From contig NZ_PEGH01000017.1 of NCBI RefSeq assembly GCF_002737755.1, positions 186,001-250,000 of the forward strand: a stretch of 64,000 nucleotides of DNA. Direction: 5' to 3'. Made by a program: the position numbers and the translations under genes. Source of the stretch: Caulobacter sp. BP25. GTDB lineage: Bacteria > Pseudomonadota > Alphaproteobacteria > Caulobacterales > Caulobacteraceae. The notes below the pieces were generated by a model. The model did not search any database and was not told the DNA's origin. It worked only from the letters and a program-made list of their open reading frames with translations. Shown piece by piece: positions 8,198 through 18,500 of this stretch (position 1 is the stretch's first letter; every line of letters starts with the position of its first letter).

Positions 8198-9091
8198 TTA
8201 GCCGAAGCGGCCGGTGATGTAGTCCTGGGTGCGGCTGTCGCGAGGATTGGTGAACATCTCCTCGGTCGGGCCGCTCTCGACCAGCTTGCCCAGGTGGAAG
8301 AAGGCCGTGCGCTGCGAAACCCGGGCGGCCTGGGCCATCGAGTGGGTGACGATGACGATGCAGAACTGGCTGCGCAGCTCGTCGATCAGCTCTTCGATCT
8401 TGGCGGTGGCGATCGGGTCGAGCGCCGAGCAGGGCTCGTCCATCAGGATCACTTCCGGCGACACCGCGATCGCGCGGGCGATGACCAGGCGCTGCTGCTG
8501 GCCGCCCGACAGGCCCGTACCGGGCTGGTGCAGACGGTCGGCGACCTCGTTCCAGAGACCGGCCTTCTTCAGGCTGCTCTCGACAATGGCTTCCAGCTCG
8601 GCCTTGCCGGTAGCCAGGCCATGGATGCGCGGGCCGTAGGCGACGTTCTCGAAGATCGTCTTGGGGAAGGGGTTCGGCTTCTGGAACACCATGCCGACGC
8701 GCGAGCGCAGGACGACCGGGTCGACGCTCTTGGCGTTGACGTCGGCGCCGTCGATCTCGATCGAACCCTCGACGCGGGCCGAGGGGATGGTGTCGTTCAT
8801 GCGGTTGATGCACCGCAGGAAGGTCGACTTGCCGCAGCCCGACGGGCCGATGAAGGCAGTCACGGACTTGGCCGGAATGTCCAGATTGACGTCGAACAGC
8901 GCCTGCTTGTCGCCGTAGAACACCTTGACGTCGCGGGCCTTGATCTTGACCTCGCCGACCAGGGCCGAAGCGCTGGCGGCCGGAGCGACGGATTGGATCA
9001 CCGGCGTGCGCGCGGTGTCATCGGGGCTTTGGACGGTCATGGCGTGTCCACGCAGGAGAGGAAAAGCGAAGGGATTCAGGATCGAGGTCAT
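8198..9091 (-). CDS. pstB: Phosphate ABC transporter ATPase PstB
   Basis: The ATPase of the high-affinity phosphate importer. It has Walker [10 protein letters not shown], the ABC signature LSGGQQQRL, Walker [13 protein letters not shown] and the switch histidine in IVTHSM. At 297 residues it is about 40 longer than E. coli PstB because of an N-terminal extension. The start at 9091 has a modest GTAGG-type site and lies 7 bp after pstA; a second ATG at 9040 would give 280 residues. It pairs with PstA and PstC, encoded immediately upstream. Confidence 0.97.
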   Translation of the reverse strand: MTSILNPFAFPLLRGHAMTVQSPDDTARTPVIQSVAPAASASALVGEVKIKARDVKVFYGDKQALFDVNLDIPAKSVTAFIGPSGCGKSTFLRCINRMNDTIPSARVEGSIEIDGADVNAKSVDPVVLRSRVGMVFQKPNPFPKTIFENVAYGPRIHGLATGKAELEAIVESSLKKAGLWNEVADRLHQPGTGLSGGQQQRLVIARAIAVSPEVILMDEPCSALDPIATAKIEELIDELRSQFCIVIVTHSMAQAARVSQRTAFFHLGKLVESGPTEEMFTNPRDSRTQDYITGRFG

Positions 9092-9098
9092 ATGAAAC

Positions 9099-10394
9099 CT
9101 ACCAGCGGCGCTCGAAGCGGCGGCGCATGATCACGGCCGCGGCGTTCATGACGATCATGAAGACGAGAAGGACGATGATGGCGGCGGCGGTGCGCTCGTG
9201 GAAGGCCCGCTCGGACGCGTTCTCCCAGATGAACACCTGCACCGGCAGGACGGTGGCCGCACCGGTGAAGCCTTCTGGCACGCCGGGCACGAACGACACC
9301 ATGCCGATCATCAAGAGCGGGGCCGTCTCGCCCAGGGCGTGGGCCAGCGACAGGATGGCGCCGGTCATAACGCCCGGCATGGCCAGCGGCAGCACGTGGT
9401 GGAAGACCGTCTGGGTCTTCGACGCGCCGACGCCCAGAGCGGCCTCACGGATCGAGGGCGGCACGGCCTTCAGCGCCGAGCGGGTGGCGATGATCACCGT
9501 CGGCAGGGCCATCAGGGCCAGCACCAGGCCTCCGACCAGCGGCGAGGAGCGCGGCACGTTCAGCCAATTGATGAACAGCGCCAGACCCAAGAGGCCGTAG
9601 ACGATCGACGGCACCGCCGCGAGGTTATTGATGTTGACCTCGATAATGTCGGTCCAGCGGTTCTTCGGCGCGAATTCTTCCAGATAGACAGCGGCCATCA
9701 CGCCCACTGGCACCGCGATCAGGGCGGTGATGATCAGCATCATGGCCGAGCCGACCACCGCGCCCAGCACGCCGGCCTGTTCGGGCTCGGTCGAGTCGGA
9801 GTTGGTGAAGAAGGCGAAGTTGAAGCCCGACTTGATCGCACCGGCCTTCTTCAGCTGGTCCAGCCAGTCGAGCTGCTGGTTGTCGAGCTTGCGATCGCCT
9901 TCGGCCGTTTCGCGTTCGATCTGCCCCTTGAAGTAGAGATCGGCGTCGGCCTTCAGCGGGCCAGAGACGGTGATCGTCTGACCGATCAGCTTCTGGTCGG
10001 CCTTGAGCTTGTTCAGCAGTTGGAAACCGAAGTCGCGCGAGACCAGATCCTGAACCTTGGTCGATACCGTGCCCAGATCGTCGTCCTGAACGCCCAGCTT
10101 CTTCATCACCGCCTCGGCGACGATGTAGTCGTAATTGACGCCGGTGAGGTCGGACGTGTCGATGCGGTCCGGGTTCAGATAGACCGGCACGCTCAGCGTA
10201 TGGGTTTCGAAGGTCGAGTAGCCCTGGGCCACGATGCGTCCGACCAGCACCACCAGGAACACCATGGCGATGATGATGGCCGCCATGCCTTGAGCCTTGA
10301 ACAGGCGCTCGGCGCGGTGACGCTTCTTCAGACGTTCGTCGGCGGCCGAGAAGGCCGAGCGCGGGGCGGCCGCGCCGAGGGTCGCGTCAGTCAT
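9099..10394 (-). CDS. pstA: Phosphate ABC transporter permease PstA with N-terminal DUF3333-type extension
   Basis: A 431-residue permease. The C-terminal ~270 residues carry the binding-protein-dependent transport fold with the EAA loop [14 protein letters not shown]. The first ~170 residues hold one transmembrane helix ([21 protein letters not shown]) and a soluble, probably periplasmic domain that E. coli PstA (~296 residues) lacks. This matches the DUF3333 extension common in alphaproteobacterial PstA. The start overlaps pstC by 8 bp. Confidence 0.95.
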   Translation of the reverse strand: MTDATLGAAAPRSAFSAADERLKKRHRAERLFKAQGMAAIIIAMVFLVVLVGRIVAQGYSTFETHTLSVPVYLNPDRIDTSDLTGVNYDYIVAEAVMKKLGVQDDDLGTVSTKVQDLVSRDFGFQLLNKLKADQKLIGQTITVSGPLKADADLYFKGQIERETAEGDRKLDNQQLDWLDQLKKAGAIKSGFNFAFFTNSDSTEPEQAGVLGAVVGSAMMLIITALIAVPVGVMAAVYLEEFAPKNRWTDIIEVNINNLAAVPSIVYGLLGLALFINWLNVPRSSPLVGGLVLALMALPTVIIATRSALKAVPPSIREAALGVGASKTQTVFHHVLPLAMPGVMTGAILSLAHALGETAPLLMIGMVSFVPGVPEGFTGAATVLPVQVFIWENASERAFHERTAAAIIVLLVFMIVMNAAAVIMRRRFERRW

Positions 10395-11820
10395 ATTGTT
10401 CCCGGTACTTCTGGACGATGCGCAGGGCGACGATGTTCAGGCACAGCGTCACCACGAACAGGGTGAGGCCCAGGCCAAAGGCCGACAGGGTCTTGGGGCT
10501 GTCGAACTCCTGATCGCCTGTCAGCAGCGTGACGATCTGGACGGTGACGGTGGTGACCGTATCGAGCGGGTTGGCGGTCAGCTTGGCCTGCAGGCCGGCG
10601 GCCATGGTGACGATCATGGTTTCGCCGACAGCGCGGGACACAGCCAGCAGCATGGCGGCCATGATGCCCGGCAGGGCGGCGGGCAGGACCACCTTCTTGA
10701 CGGTTTCCGACTTGGTGGCGCCCATGGCGTAGCTGCCATCGCGCAGGCTCTGCGGCACGGCGTTGATGATGTCGTCCGACAGCGAGGAAACGAACGGGAT
10801 CAGCATGATCCCCATCACCACCCCGGCCACCAGGGCCATCTGGTTCTGGACTTCCATCAGGTAAGTGGCCAGGGGGCCGGGCGGCAGGACCGCGCCAATG
10901 GCGTTGAAACCGGCACGGAACAGCGGGCCGACGGTCAGGGCGGCGAAGAAGCCGTAGACCACGGTCGGGACGCCAGCCAGAATCTCCAGTAGCGGCTTGA
11001 CCACCCCGCGTACGGTCGGTTTGGCGTATTCCGAAAGATAGATCGCCGAGTAGAGGCCGACGGGCGCGGCCACCAGCATGGCGATCAGCATGATCAGGAA
11101 GGTGCCGGCGAACAGCGGCACGGCCCCGAAGGCGCCGGACGAGGCGACCTGGTCGGCGCGCATGGCGATCTGCGGGCTCCACTCCGTCCCGAACAGGAAC
11201 GAGATCGGATTGATGCTCTGGAAGAAGCGCCAGCTTTCCCAGACCAGCGACAGGACGATGCCCAGGGTGGTCAGCACCGCGGCGACCGAACAACCGATCA
11301 GCAGCACGCTGATCCAGCCCTCGACCCGGTTACGGGCGCGGAATTCCGTGGAGATGCGCGGGAAGGCCAGCAGGAAACCCGCCAGGGCCAGCACAGCCGA
11401 AGCGGCCAGGATGCCGACCTTCAGGATCGTCTCGATCCGCTTGGCCTCGGCCACCTTGGCGTCCAGCGCCGTCTTCAGTTCGCCCTCGTAGGTCACCTCG
11501 CTGGGCGCCTTGCCGGCGGCGATCGCGCGGGCGTCGCTATAGAAGACGTCCTGGCGGTCGAGCTCCAGGGCCTGGACGGCGGCCGGGCGGCTCGACTGCA
11601 GGATCGCGTCCTCGACGCGCCCCCCGAACATCACGCCCAGCAGCAGCAGAAGAGCGGCAGGGACGCCGGCCCACAGGGCCGCATAGGTCCCGTAGTAGTC
11701 CGGCAAGGAGTGGAGGACGCGCGGGCGTCCTCCGGCGGCGGCGACAGCGCGACGACGACCGGCCGAGAAGGCCGCGCCGGAAAACAGCGCCAGAACAAGG
11801 AGCGAAAGCCAGGTCAGCAT
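10387..11820 (-). CDS. pstC: Phosphate ABC transporter permease PstC
   Basis: First gene of the phosphate transport operon, 477 residues. The C-terminal permease domain contains the EAA-type loop RDGSYAMGATKSETV and pairs with PstA. The N-terminal ~190 residues form an extension with further transmembrane helices and a soluble segment, so the protein is longer than E. coli PstC (~319). The start ATG lies about 95 bp downstream of a three-repeat Pho box. In Caulobacter, loss of Pst function induces the Pho response and stalk elongation, so this operon links phosphate supply to cell shape. Confidence 0.96.
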   Translation of the reverse strand: MLTWLSLLVLALFSGAAFSAGRRRAVAAAGGRPRVLHSLPDYYGTYAALWAGVPAALLLLLGVMFGGRVEDAILQSSRPAAVQALELDRQDVFYSDARAIAAGKAPSEVTYEGELKTALDAKVAEAKRIETILKVGILAASAVLALAGFLLAFPRISTEFRARNRVEGWISVLLIGCSVAAVLTTLGIVLSLVWESWRFFQSINPISFLFGTEWSPQIAMRADQVASSGAFGAVPLFAGTFLIMLIAMLVAAPVGLYSAIYLSEYAKPTVRGVVKPLLEILAGVPTVVYGFFAALTVGPLFRAGFNAIGAVLPPGPLATYLMEVQNQMALVAGVVMGIMLIPFVSSLSDDIINAVPQSLRDGSYAMGATKSETVKKVVLPAALPGIMAAMLLAVSRAVGETMIVTMAAGLQAKLTANPLDTVTTVTVQIVTLLTGDQEFDSPKTLSAFGLGLTLFVVTLCLNIVALRIVQKYREQYD

Positions 11821-11914
11821 GCGTGAAGCTAATCTTGCGCCAAAGTGTCGAAGGCTCCGCAGGATCGCGGCCTTCCCCCGGCCCAGATCTATGCCGGGCC
11901 GGCGCTGTGCTTAT

Positions 11915-11943
11915 GCGACAGTTAGATGACAGTTTGACGACAG
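11915..11943 (-). promoter_or_regulatory. Pho box (three direct repeats) controlling pstC
   Basis: On the minus strand three 7-mers, CTGTCGT, CTGTCAT and CTGTCGC, follow one another with exactly 4 bases between, an 11-bp period. On the plus strand they are gcgacag at 11915-11921, atgacag at 11926-11932 and acgacag at 11937-11943. This is the architecture bound by tandem PhoB dimers (consensus CTGTCAT-N4-CTGTCAT). It lies 95-123 bp before the pstC start and reads toward pstC. Confidence 0.88.
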
Positions 11944-11959
11944 TGACCGGCCCACGCGC

Positions 11960-12940
11960 TTACGCGGCGGGAGAATCCTCCTTGCGGGTCCTCCAAAGCG
12001 ACCACAGAACGCCCGCCGCGAGGATGGCGAAGGTGATCGACAGCGACACGCTGGCCGGGAACTTCTCCCAGCCCATGGCGTCGGCGACGAAGATCTTGCC
12101 GCCGATGAACACCAGCAGCACGGCCAGCGCCTGCTTGAGATAGGCGAAGCGGTGCAGCACGGCCGCCAGAGCGAAATAAAGCGCGCGCAGGCCCAGGATC
12201 GCCATGATGTTCGAGGTGTAGACGATGTAGGGGTCGGTGGTGATGGCGAAGATCGCCGGCACCGAGTCGACCGCGAAAATCAGGTCAGCGATCTCGACCA
12301 GAACCAGGGCCAGGAACAGCGGCGTCGCCAGCACGGCGGCCTTGCCGGTGCGCGAGTCGACGCCCTTGACGAAGAACTTCTCGCCTTCCAGCCGATCGGT
12401 GACCGGCAGGACGCGTCGGACGAACTTGAGGACGGCGTTGTCGTTGAGGTCGATAGGCTTGCCGCTCGAGAACAGCATCTTCACGCCCGTCAGGATCAGG
12501 AAGACAGCGAAGATATAGAGCACCCATCCGAACTGGCTGACCAGCGCCGCGCCGACCCCGATCATGACGCCGCGCATCAGGATCACACCCAGCACGCCCC
12601 AGAACAGCACCCGGTGCTGCAAGGCGGGTGGAATGGCGAAGAAGCCGAAGATCAGCGCGATGACGAAGACGTTGTCGATCGCCAGGCTCTTTTCGATCAC
12701 GAAGCCGGTCAGGTACTCGACCCCCGCCGTCGCGCCCAACTGCATCCAGACCAGTCCCCCGAAGCCGAGGCCCAGGGTGATGTAGACCATAGACATAACG
12801 AGGCTTTCGCGGACGCCAATCTCGCGCGTCTTGCGGTGCAAAACGCCAAGGTCGAACGCCAGCAGCGCGATAACGGCCAGCACGAAGCCGGCCCACATCC
12901 AGAGGGGCTTGCCGATGATCGGCAGGGTCAGAAAATCCAT
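11960..12940 (-). CDS. TerC/Alx-family integral membrane protein
   Basis: A 326-residue protein with about nine transmembrane helices and conserved acidic membrane motifs (FDLGVLHRK near residue 30, SLAIDNVFV near 85, EIADLIFAVDSVPAI in the second half). These are typical of TerC/Alx proteins, which have been linked to tellurite resistance and manganese export. It lies between pstC and phoR on the same strand, with a TerB-like gene about 360 bp upstream. I saw no yybP-ykoY manganese riboswitch in the leader. Ion specificity cannot be judged. Confidence 0.9.
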   Translation of the reverse strand: MDFLTLPIIGKPLWMWAGFVLAVIALLAFDLGVLHRKTREIGVRESLVMSMVYITLGLGFGGLVWMQLGATAGVEYLTGFVIEKSLAIDNVFVIALIFGFFAIPPALQHRVLFWGVLGVILMRGVMIGVGAALVSQFGWVLYIFAVFLILTGVKMLFSSGKPIDLNDNAVLKFVRRVLPVTDRLEGEKFFVKGVDSRTGKAAVLATPLFLALVLVEIADLIFAVDSVPAIFAITTDPYIVYTSNIMAILGLRALYFALAAVLHRFAYLKQALAVLLVFIGGKIFVADAMGWEKFPASVSLSITFAILAAGVLWSLWRTRKEDSPAA

Positions 12941-13115
12941 GATCGTGTTCGTGCTCCAACCCTCGCCGCGCCTTGGCCAACGAGGGGGTCGTGAAAAAAG
13001 TCCCGAAACGCGGCGGTCGTCGGTCCCAATCGGCTCCGATCACTCGCCGCGCTCAGGCGTCTAGGCCAAAAATCGAGCGCACGCTTACCGCTTCGGGGCG
13101 TTCAGCCCTGAAATC

Positions 13116-13301
13116 TCACACACGGATGTCAAGCACGCTCTTTCTTGCGGCGCGCGAGCCGGGGGAGGTCTCGATGCGGTCCGGCTCGGTCACGGGCTTG
13201 GCCGTGGGTTGGCTGGCGTGAGAGGCAGCCTGAACCAGGGTCTGCTGCGCCACCCGCAGCGCCAACCAGCCGGTCGTCGAAAGCGGGGGTCCGACTCTCA
13301 T
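13116..13301 (-). CDS. Small hypothetical protein coupled to the TerB-like gene
   Basis: A 61-codon ORF whose ATG overlaps the TerB-like stop by 4 bp (ATGA at 13298-13301), the arrangement expected for translational coupling. Third codon positions are GC-rich like the neighbours. The N-terminal half contains an amphipathic stretch (WLALRVAQQTLVQAASHA) and the C-terminal half is Pro/Thr/Arg-rich. I recognise no family. It could be chance in such GC-rich DNA, but overlap and codon bias favour a real gene. Confidence 0.45.
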   Translation of the reverse strand: MRVGPPLSTTGWLALRVAQQTLVQAASHASQPTAKPVTEPDRIETSPGSRAARKSVLDIRV

Positions 13302-13756
13302 CGCCGTCGCTCCCGGGTTTCAAGGTCGAACTGGACCGGGTCGAGCGCCAGAATGGCGCAGATCCGAAGCAGGACCTCGCGCTCTTCGGCGTCCAGGCCG
13401 CCATCGGCGGAGGCCACCGCGCTGGCCGAATTGACCAGGCTTCGGGACGCTTCGGTCCGCCCACGCAGGCGCCGGATGGTCGTTTCTGCGTCGGCCTGAG
13501 CCTTTTCGGGGGAAACCTGGAAACGACGGTCCAATGCCTCGAACGCCTCCAACGCGTCCTCGAAGCCGAACCTGGACAAGGCGGGAAGACCCCGCATCCG
13601 CTCCAGCATGTGTCCGCGCTCGTCCCGCGTGACCCATCCGTCGGCGTTGGCGACAAGGGCGCAAGCGGCCACCAAGGCGTCGAACTGGTCGCGCTGGGCC
13701 GGCGTCAGGACATCGGCGCCGCGCGTCGATTCGGAAAAGGTGGAACTCAAAGACAT
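13298..13756 (-). CDS. TerB-like tellurite resistance family protein
   Basis: A 152-residue soluble helical protein. Two copies of the TerB-type acidic signature are visible: ANADGWVTRDER near residue 36 and ASADGGLDAEEREVLLRICAI near 114. The D-x-D-G-x-x-x-x-x-E pattern is the metal-binding feature of TerB-like domains. The gene lies between phoR and terC on the same strand, so a TerB/TerC functional link is plausible; these families often co-occur. No signal peptide. Confidence 0.8.
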   Translation of the reverse strand: MSLSSTFSESTRGADVLTPAQRDQFDALVAACALVANADGWVTRDERGHMLERMRGLPALSRFGFEDALEAFEALDRRFQVSPEKAQADAETTIRRLRGRTEASRSLVNSASAVASADGGLDAEEREVLLRICAILALDPVQFDLETRERRR

Positions 13757-13993
13757 CTATCGCTCTCCTCTGTTGGGAGGGCGGCCCGACGTCGGGGCTG
13801 CTGGGCTGTGGGGGGACGTCCCTTGGACCCGGCATCGAGCACACCCGATGCGTTCCGACATCACGATCACGCTATCTCAGCGCCGATCGTCAGAGGGGCC
13901 CGGCTCGCATAACGAAGATATGTCCTGGTCGGGGCTTTCGCAAGGTCCAGCTACGCTTGCGACCGCGACAATTGGACGCCGACCTCAAGCAAC

Positions 13994-15385
13994 CTAACGC
14001 TCGGCCTTGGCCATCGGCAGATAAACCCCGAAGGTCGCGCCTTCGCCCAGCACGCTCTCGACGGTCAGGCCGCCACGGTGGCGGTTCATGATGTGCTTGA
14101 CGATCGCCAGGCCCAATCCCGTGCCAGACCGGTCGCCGCTCTTTTGCCCTTCGACGCGATAGAAGCGCTCGGTCAGGCGCGGAAGGTGCTCGCGGGCGAT
14201 GCCCGGCCCGCGATCGGTCACGCGCAGCACGGCGTAGCGCTCCCCCGGATCGTGATCAGGCGTCAGCAGCGACATGCGGGCGGCCGCCGTGTCGCGAGCC
14301 GCGCCGGCGGCCTCCGCAGCCAGGCCCGGGAAGATCTCGACCCGCACGCTCCCGCCCTTGGGCGTGTACTTGATGGCGTTGTCGATCAGGTTCTGGATCA
14401 CCTGGATGATCTGGTCCCGGTCGCCCTCGATCACCGCGCCGCCCCGCGGCGGCAGCACCGGATCAAAGGTCACCGCCTTGTCCTTGGCCTGCGGCGCCAG
14501 GGCGTCGATCACGTCGATGGCGGCCATGGCCAGATCAACCCGGCCCAGCGGCGCGATGTGCTCGTTCAGCTCGATCCGCGACAGGCTCATCAGGTCGTCG
14601 ATCAGGCGCGACATCCGCTCAGCCTGGGCCAGCATGATGGCCAAGAACTTGTCGCGCGCGCCAGGATCGTCCTTGGCGTGGCCGCGCAGGGTCTCGATGA
14701 AACCCGACAGCGAGGCCAGCGGCGTGCGAAGCTCGTGGCTGGCGTTGGCAAGGAAGTCGGCGCGCGTGCGCTCGCTGCGGCGCGCGTCGGTCTCGTCGCG
14801 CAGGGCCAGCAGGGCCAGACGCGAGCGCCCCAACCCCTCATCGAGCGGCCGGACATGGGCCAGCCAGGCCCGTCCCTGCGTCCCGCCCGTCTCGAACTCA
14901 ACCACGCCCTCGATCCCGCCAAACAAGGCCTCATCCACGGCTTCAAGCACGCGCGGGTTGCGAACCGCCGTGACCAGCAGCTGACCGGCATGCTGAATCT
15001 TGAACAGTTCGCGGGCGGCGGCGTTGGCGAACAGGAATCGCCGCCCCGTCAGGTCGTCGGCCTCCTCGGCCGCGATCACCATCAGCGGATCGGGCAGACG
15101 GTCGAGTATGGCTGCGAAGGGCGGGATATCCTCGGCTGCTGCGATCGGCGGAAGCGGCGCGCCCGCCGACGGCGGCGTCTGGCTGGCCTGGTCGCGCTTG
15201 GCCAGCCAGTAGCCCGCGCCCGCCGCCGCGGTGGCGGCCAGGGCGGCCGGAAACGGCTCGGCCACGCCCAAGGCCATCAGGCCAAGGATCGCGCCCGGCC
15301 CGACCAGCATGGGCCAGAAGGCGCTGGGCCGGCGGCTTTCGGGTCCTGGGGCGGACGTGTTCGCCAGCGGCGTTGGGTTGCTCAT
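13994..15385 (-). CDS. phoR: Phosphate regulon sensor histidine kinase PhoR
   Basis: Residues ~20-62 form a short membrane anchor (two hydrophobic segments separated by EPFPA). A PAS-like region follows, then a HisKA dimerisation domain with NASHELRTPLASLSGF, and an HATPase domain with the N box (NLIDNAIKYT), DRGPGIAREH and GTGLGLAIVKH. PhoR phosphorylates PhoB under phosphate limitation. I chose ATG at 15385 because the in-frame extension up to 15472 uses codons rare in this genome (ACA CGT ACT, ATA TCT) and lacks the family pattern. Its separation from pstC by the Ter genes is unusual for this regulon. Confidence 0.93.
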   Translation of the reverse strand: MSNPTPLANTSAPGPESRRPSAFWPMLVGPGAILGLMALGVAEPFPAALAATAAAGAGYWLAKRDQASQTPPSAGAPLPPIAAAEDIPPFAAILDRLPDPLMVIAAEEADDLTGRRFLFANAAARELFKIQHAGQLLVTAVRNPRVLEAVDEALFGGIEGVVEFETGGTQGRAWLAHVRPLDEGLGRSRLALLALRDETDARRSERTRADFLANASHELRTPLASLSGFIETLRGHAKDDPGARDKFLAIMLAQAERMSRLIDDLMSLSRIELNEHIAPLGRVDLAMAAIDVIDALAPQAKDKAVTFDPVLPPRGGAVIEGDRDQIIQVIQNLIDNAIKYTPKGGSVRVEIFPGLAAEAAGAARDTAAARMSLLTPDHDPGERYAVLRVTDRGPGIAREHLPRLTERFYRVEGQKSGDRSGTGLGLAIVKHIMNRHRGGLTVESVLGEGATFGVYLPMAKAER

Positions 15386-15548
15386 GGCCTCGAGCGTGCA
15401 GCGATTCGACGAAGCAGATATGGCGCCCCGCCAAGCCATGCGATAGACGGTTGGCGCCTTAGTACGTGTCATGCGCGAGACTCACCGCAATTTCGCCGCA
15501 ACATGATCCGAACTACGTGCGCGGGTTTCTATCGAGGTGTCGTTCGTA

Positions 15549-18500
15549 ATGCAGCGCAAGGTCCTGGTCGCGACGGTCGCGGCCGCTCCTCTCCTGGCCA
15601 TGGCTTTCGCCACGTCGGCGGAAATCACGGTCTCCAACGCGCGCACGACGCCGATCGCCACCAGCACGGCCACGGGCTCGGCGGCGGACGACATCCGTAT
15701 CACGGCGGACGGCTCGATCAGGCCGACCGCCGCCGGCGCGATCGTCGCGATCGACAGCAACAACAGGGTCGTGAACCTTGGCACGCTCTCCACCACCGGC
15801 GTCAGCGAGAGCGTCGGCGTGCTGATCATCGGCGGCCGAACGGGCGGCTTGACCAACTCGGCCACCATCTCGCTGCTCGAAGACTACACGCCCACCGACA
15901 GCGACAATGACGGCGACCTGGACGGTTCGTTCGCCCAAGGCTCCAACCGCTACGGCGTCCGCCTGACCAGCGCAGGGACGTTCACCGGCGATATTGTCAA
16001 CGACGCGGCCGGTGTTATCAGCGTCGAGGGCAACAATTCGGCGGGCCTCCTGCTGGAAGGGCCGATTGTCGGCGCCGTCACCAATCTCGGCAGCGTCAGC
16101 GTGATCGGCGACAATGCCCGCGGCGTGCGCATCGCAGCGCCCGTGACCGGCAGGGTCACGTTGGGCGGGACGATCAATGTCCAAGGGGTCGGCGCGATCG
16201 CCCAGGACATCGGCGCCAACGTCAATGGCGCTCTGGTCCTGCAGGGCGCGACCAGCGCCACCGGCTACCGCACCACCTCGCGTCCGGGCACGCTGGACGC
16301 CCTCAACAGGCTTGATGCGGACGACCTGCTGCAGGGCGGTCCCGCCGTCCGGGTCGCCGGCGACGTGACCGGCGGGGTCGTGCTGCAAGGCTCGAACTCG
16401 TCGACCACGGTCGGCGCGGACGGCAACACCGTGGTCACCACGGTGGCGTCCAGCACAACGGGAACCTCGAGCATCAACGTCTACGGCTCCGCGCCGGCGC
16501 TGCAGATCGGCTCGGCCAGCCAGAACGTCACCCTGGGCGCGGTCGGGACCAACGACAATGCCTTTGGCCTGATCGCCAAGGGGTCGATCGGCGCGTCGGG
16601 CGTCTATAACGGCGTCACCGCCACGGCGCTGTCGGTCGGCGCGGGCGGTGGTCGGACCACGACCCTCACCGGCGGCCTGCGTAATGACGGGCAGATTTCG
16701 GCTAGCAGCTTCGAAGCCGACGCCACGGGCGTGATCCTCAACAGCGGCGCGATCGTCGATCAGATTCTGAACCGCGGCTCGATCGCCGCGACCTCGTCGT
16801 CCTTCGCCAGCTCCGGCGTCACCGCGACGGCCCGGGCCCTGGTGTTCGGCGCGGGCTCCAGCGCCTCCAGCCTGAACAACACCGGCACGATCGCCGCCTC
16901 GCGCACGGGTGAAACCGGCGACGCGGTGGCCGTGCTCGACCAGGCCGGGACCCTGAAGACCATCACCAACAGCGGCGCGATCCGCGCCGGCGTCTCCGCG
17001 CCGCAGTTCAAGGCCGACGGGACGACGGCCACGGTGACGGCCAGCGGCAAGACGATCGCGCTGGACCTGCGGGCCAACAATTCGGGCGTGACCTACACCC
17101 AGACCGGGCCGTCCAGCTTCACCTCGACCAGCACCTTCCCGAGCACGGACACCACCACCAGCACCGACACCACCACGGTGACGGGGACGCCGAGCACCGT
17201 CGGGGACGTGCTGTTCGGCGGCGGGAACGACACCCTGAACCTGGCGAGCGGCACCTTGGTCGGCGCCATGTCGTTCGGCGCGGGGCAGGACCGCCTGTCG
17301 ATCACCGGCGGCGCGGTGGCGCTGGGCACGCTCACCGACAGCGACGGCCGCCTCGACATTTCGGTCGCCAATGGCAGCCTGGGCCTCCTGAACAGCGAGA
17401 CGATCAACGTCAGCAGCCTGAACGTCGGCTCCACGGGCAAGCTTCTGTTCTCCGCCGATCCGGCGGCGGGGACCAATACGAAGCTGGTCGTCTCCGGCGC
17501 GACCACCATCGCCTCGGGCGCCGAGCTGGGCATCCGCATGGCCAATCTGGTCAAGCAACCCACCACCTTCACGGTGATCCAAGGCTCGAACATCACCGCC
17601 GGGACGTTCGGCAACAGCCTGCTGGCCCAGTCGCCCTATCTCTACGTGGCCACCAGCCGCGCCGACACCAACAACGTCTATATCGACGTGCGCCGTCGCA
17701 CCGCCGCCGAGATCGGTTTCAACAAGGCCGAGACCTCGGCCTATGACGCGGTGTTCGCGGCGCTGGGCGAGAACTCGACCCTGGCTGGCGCGTTCCTGAA
17801 TCAGGGCACGCGCGATGGCTTCCGCGACCTGTACGACCAGATGCTGCCCGACCAAGGCGAGGGCCTTTTCTCGGCCCTGCAGTCCGTCAACCAACAGATT
17901 TCCGCCGCGACCATGTTCCGTCCCGATCCGGGCGACCGCTATGGGCCAGACAGCCTGTGGGTTCAGGAGATCACCTCGCTGACCCGCCGCGACACCGGCG
18001 AGACCCTGGGGTCGGACACCCAGGCGTTCGGCTTCGTCGCCGGCTATGAGGCCATGGGCGACGCCGGTGGCGCGCTGGGCATGACCCTGGCCTATGCCAG
18101 CATCGAAGAACACGACACCGTCGCCAAGGTCGGCGAGCAGACCACCGCCTCCTTCATCCAGACGGGCGCCTACTGGCGGCGTTCGGTCGGCGGCTGGCGC
18201 TTCAACGCCGGCGGCGGAGTCGGCTACGGCTTCTTCGACGGCGACCGCCGCTTCATCGCCCCGGACACCAACGGCGACGGCGTGGCCGACCTGTTTCTGC
18301 AGAACACGGCCGACTGGAAAGGCCTGACGTCGAACGCCTATGCGGGCATGGCCTACGAGGCCAAGATGGGTCGCTTCTTCGCCCGCCCCGAAGGTCGCGT
18401 GGACTATGTGTGGCTGCGCGAGGGCAAACGCACTGAAAGCGGCGGCGGCCAAGGCTTCGACCTGACAGTCGACAAGCGCACCTCCAGCAACCTGAGCGGC

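Noticed and set aside
12941..13110. Manganese (yybP-ykoY) riboswitch in front of the TerC/Alx-family gene.
   Set aside because: The conserved loop motifs of that riboswitch were not found in the minus-strand leader.
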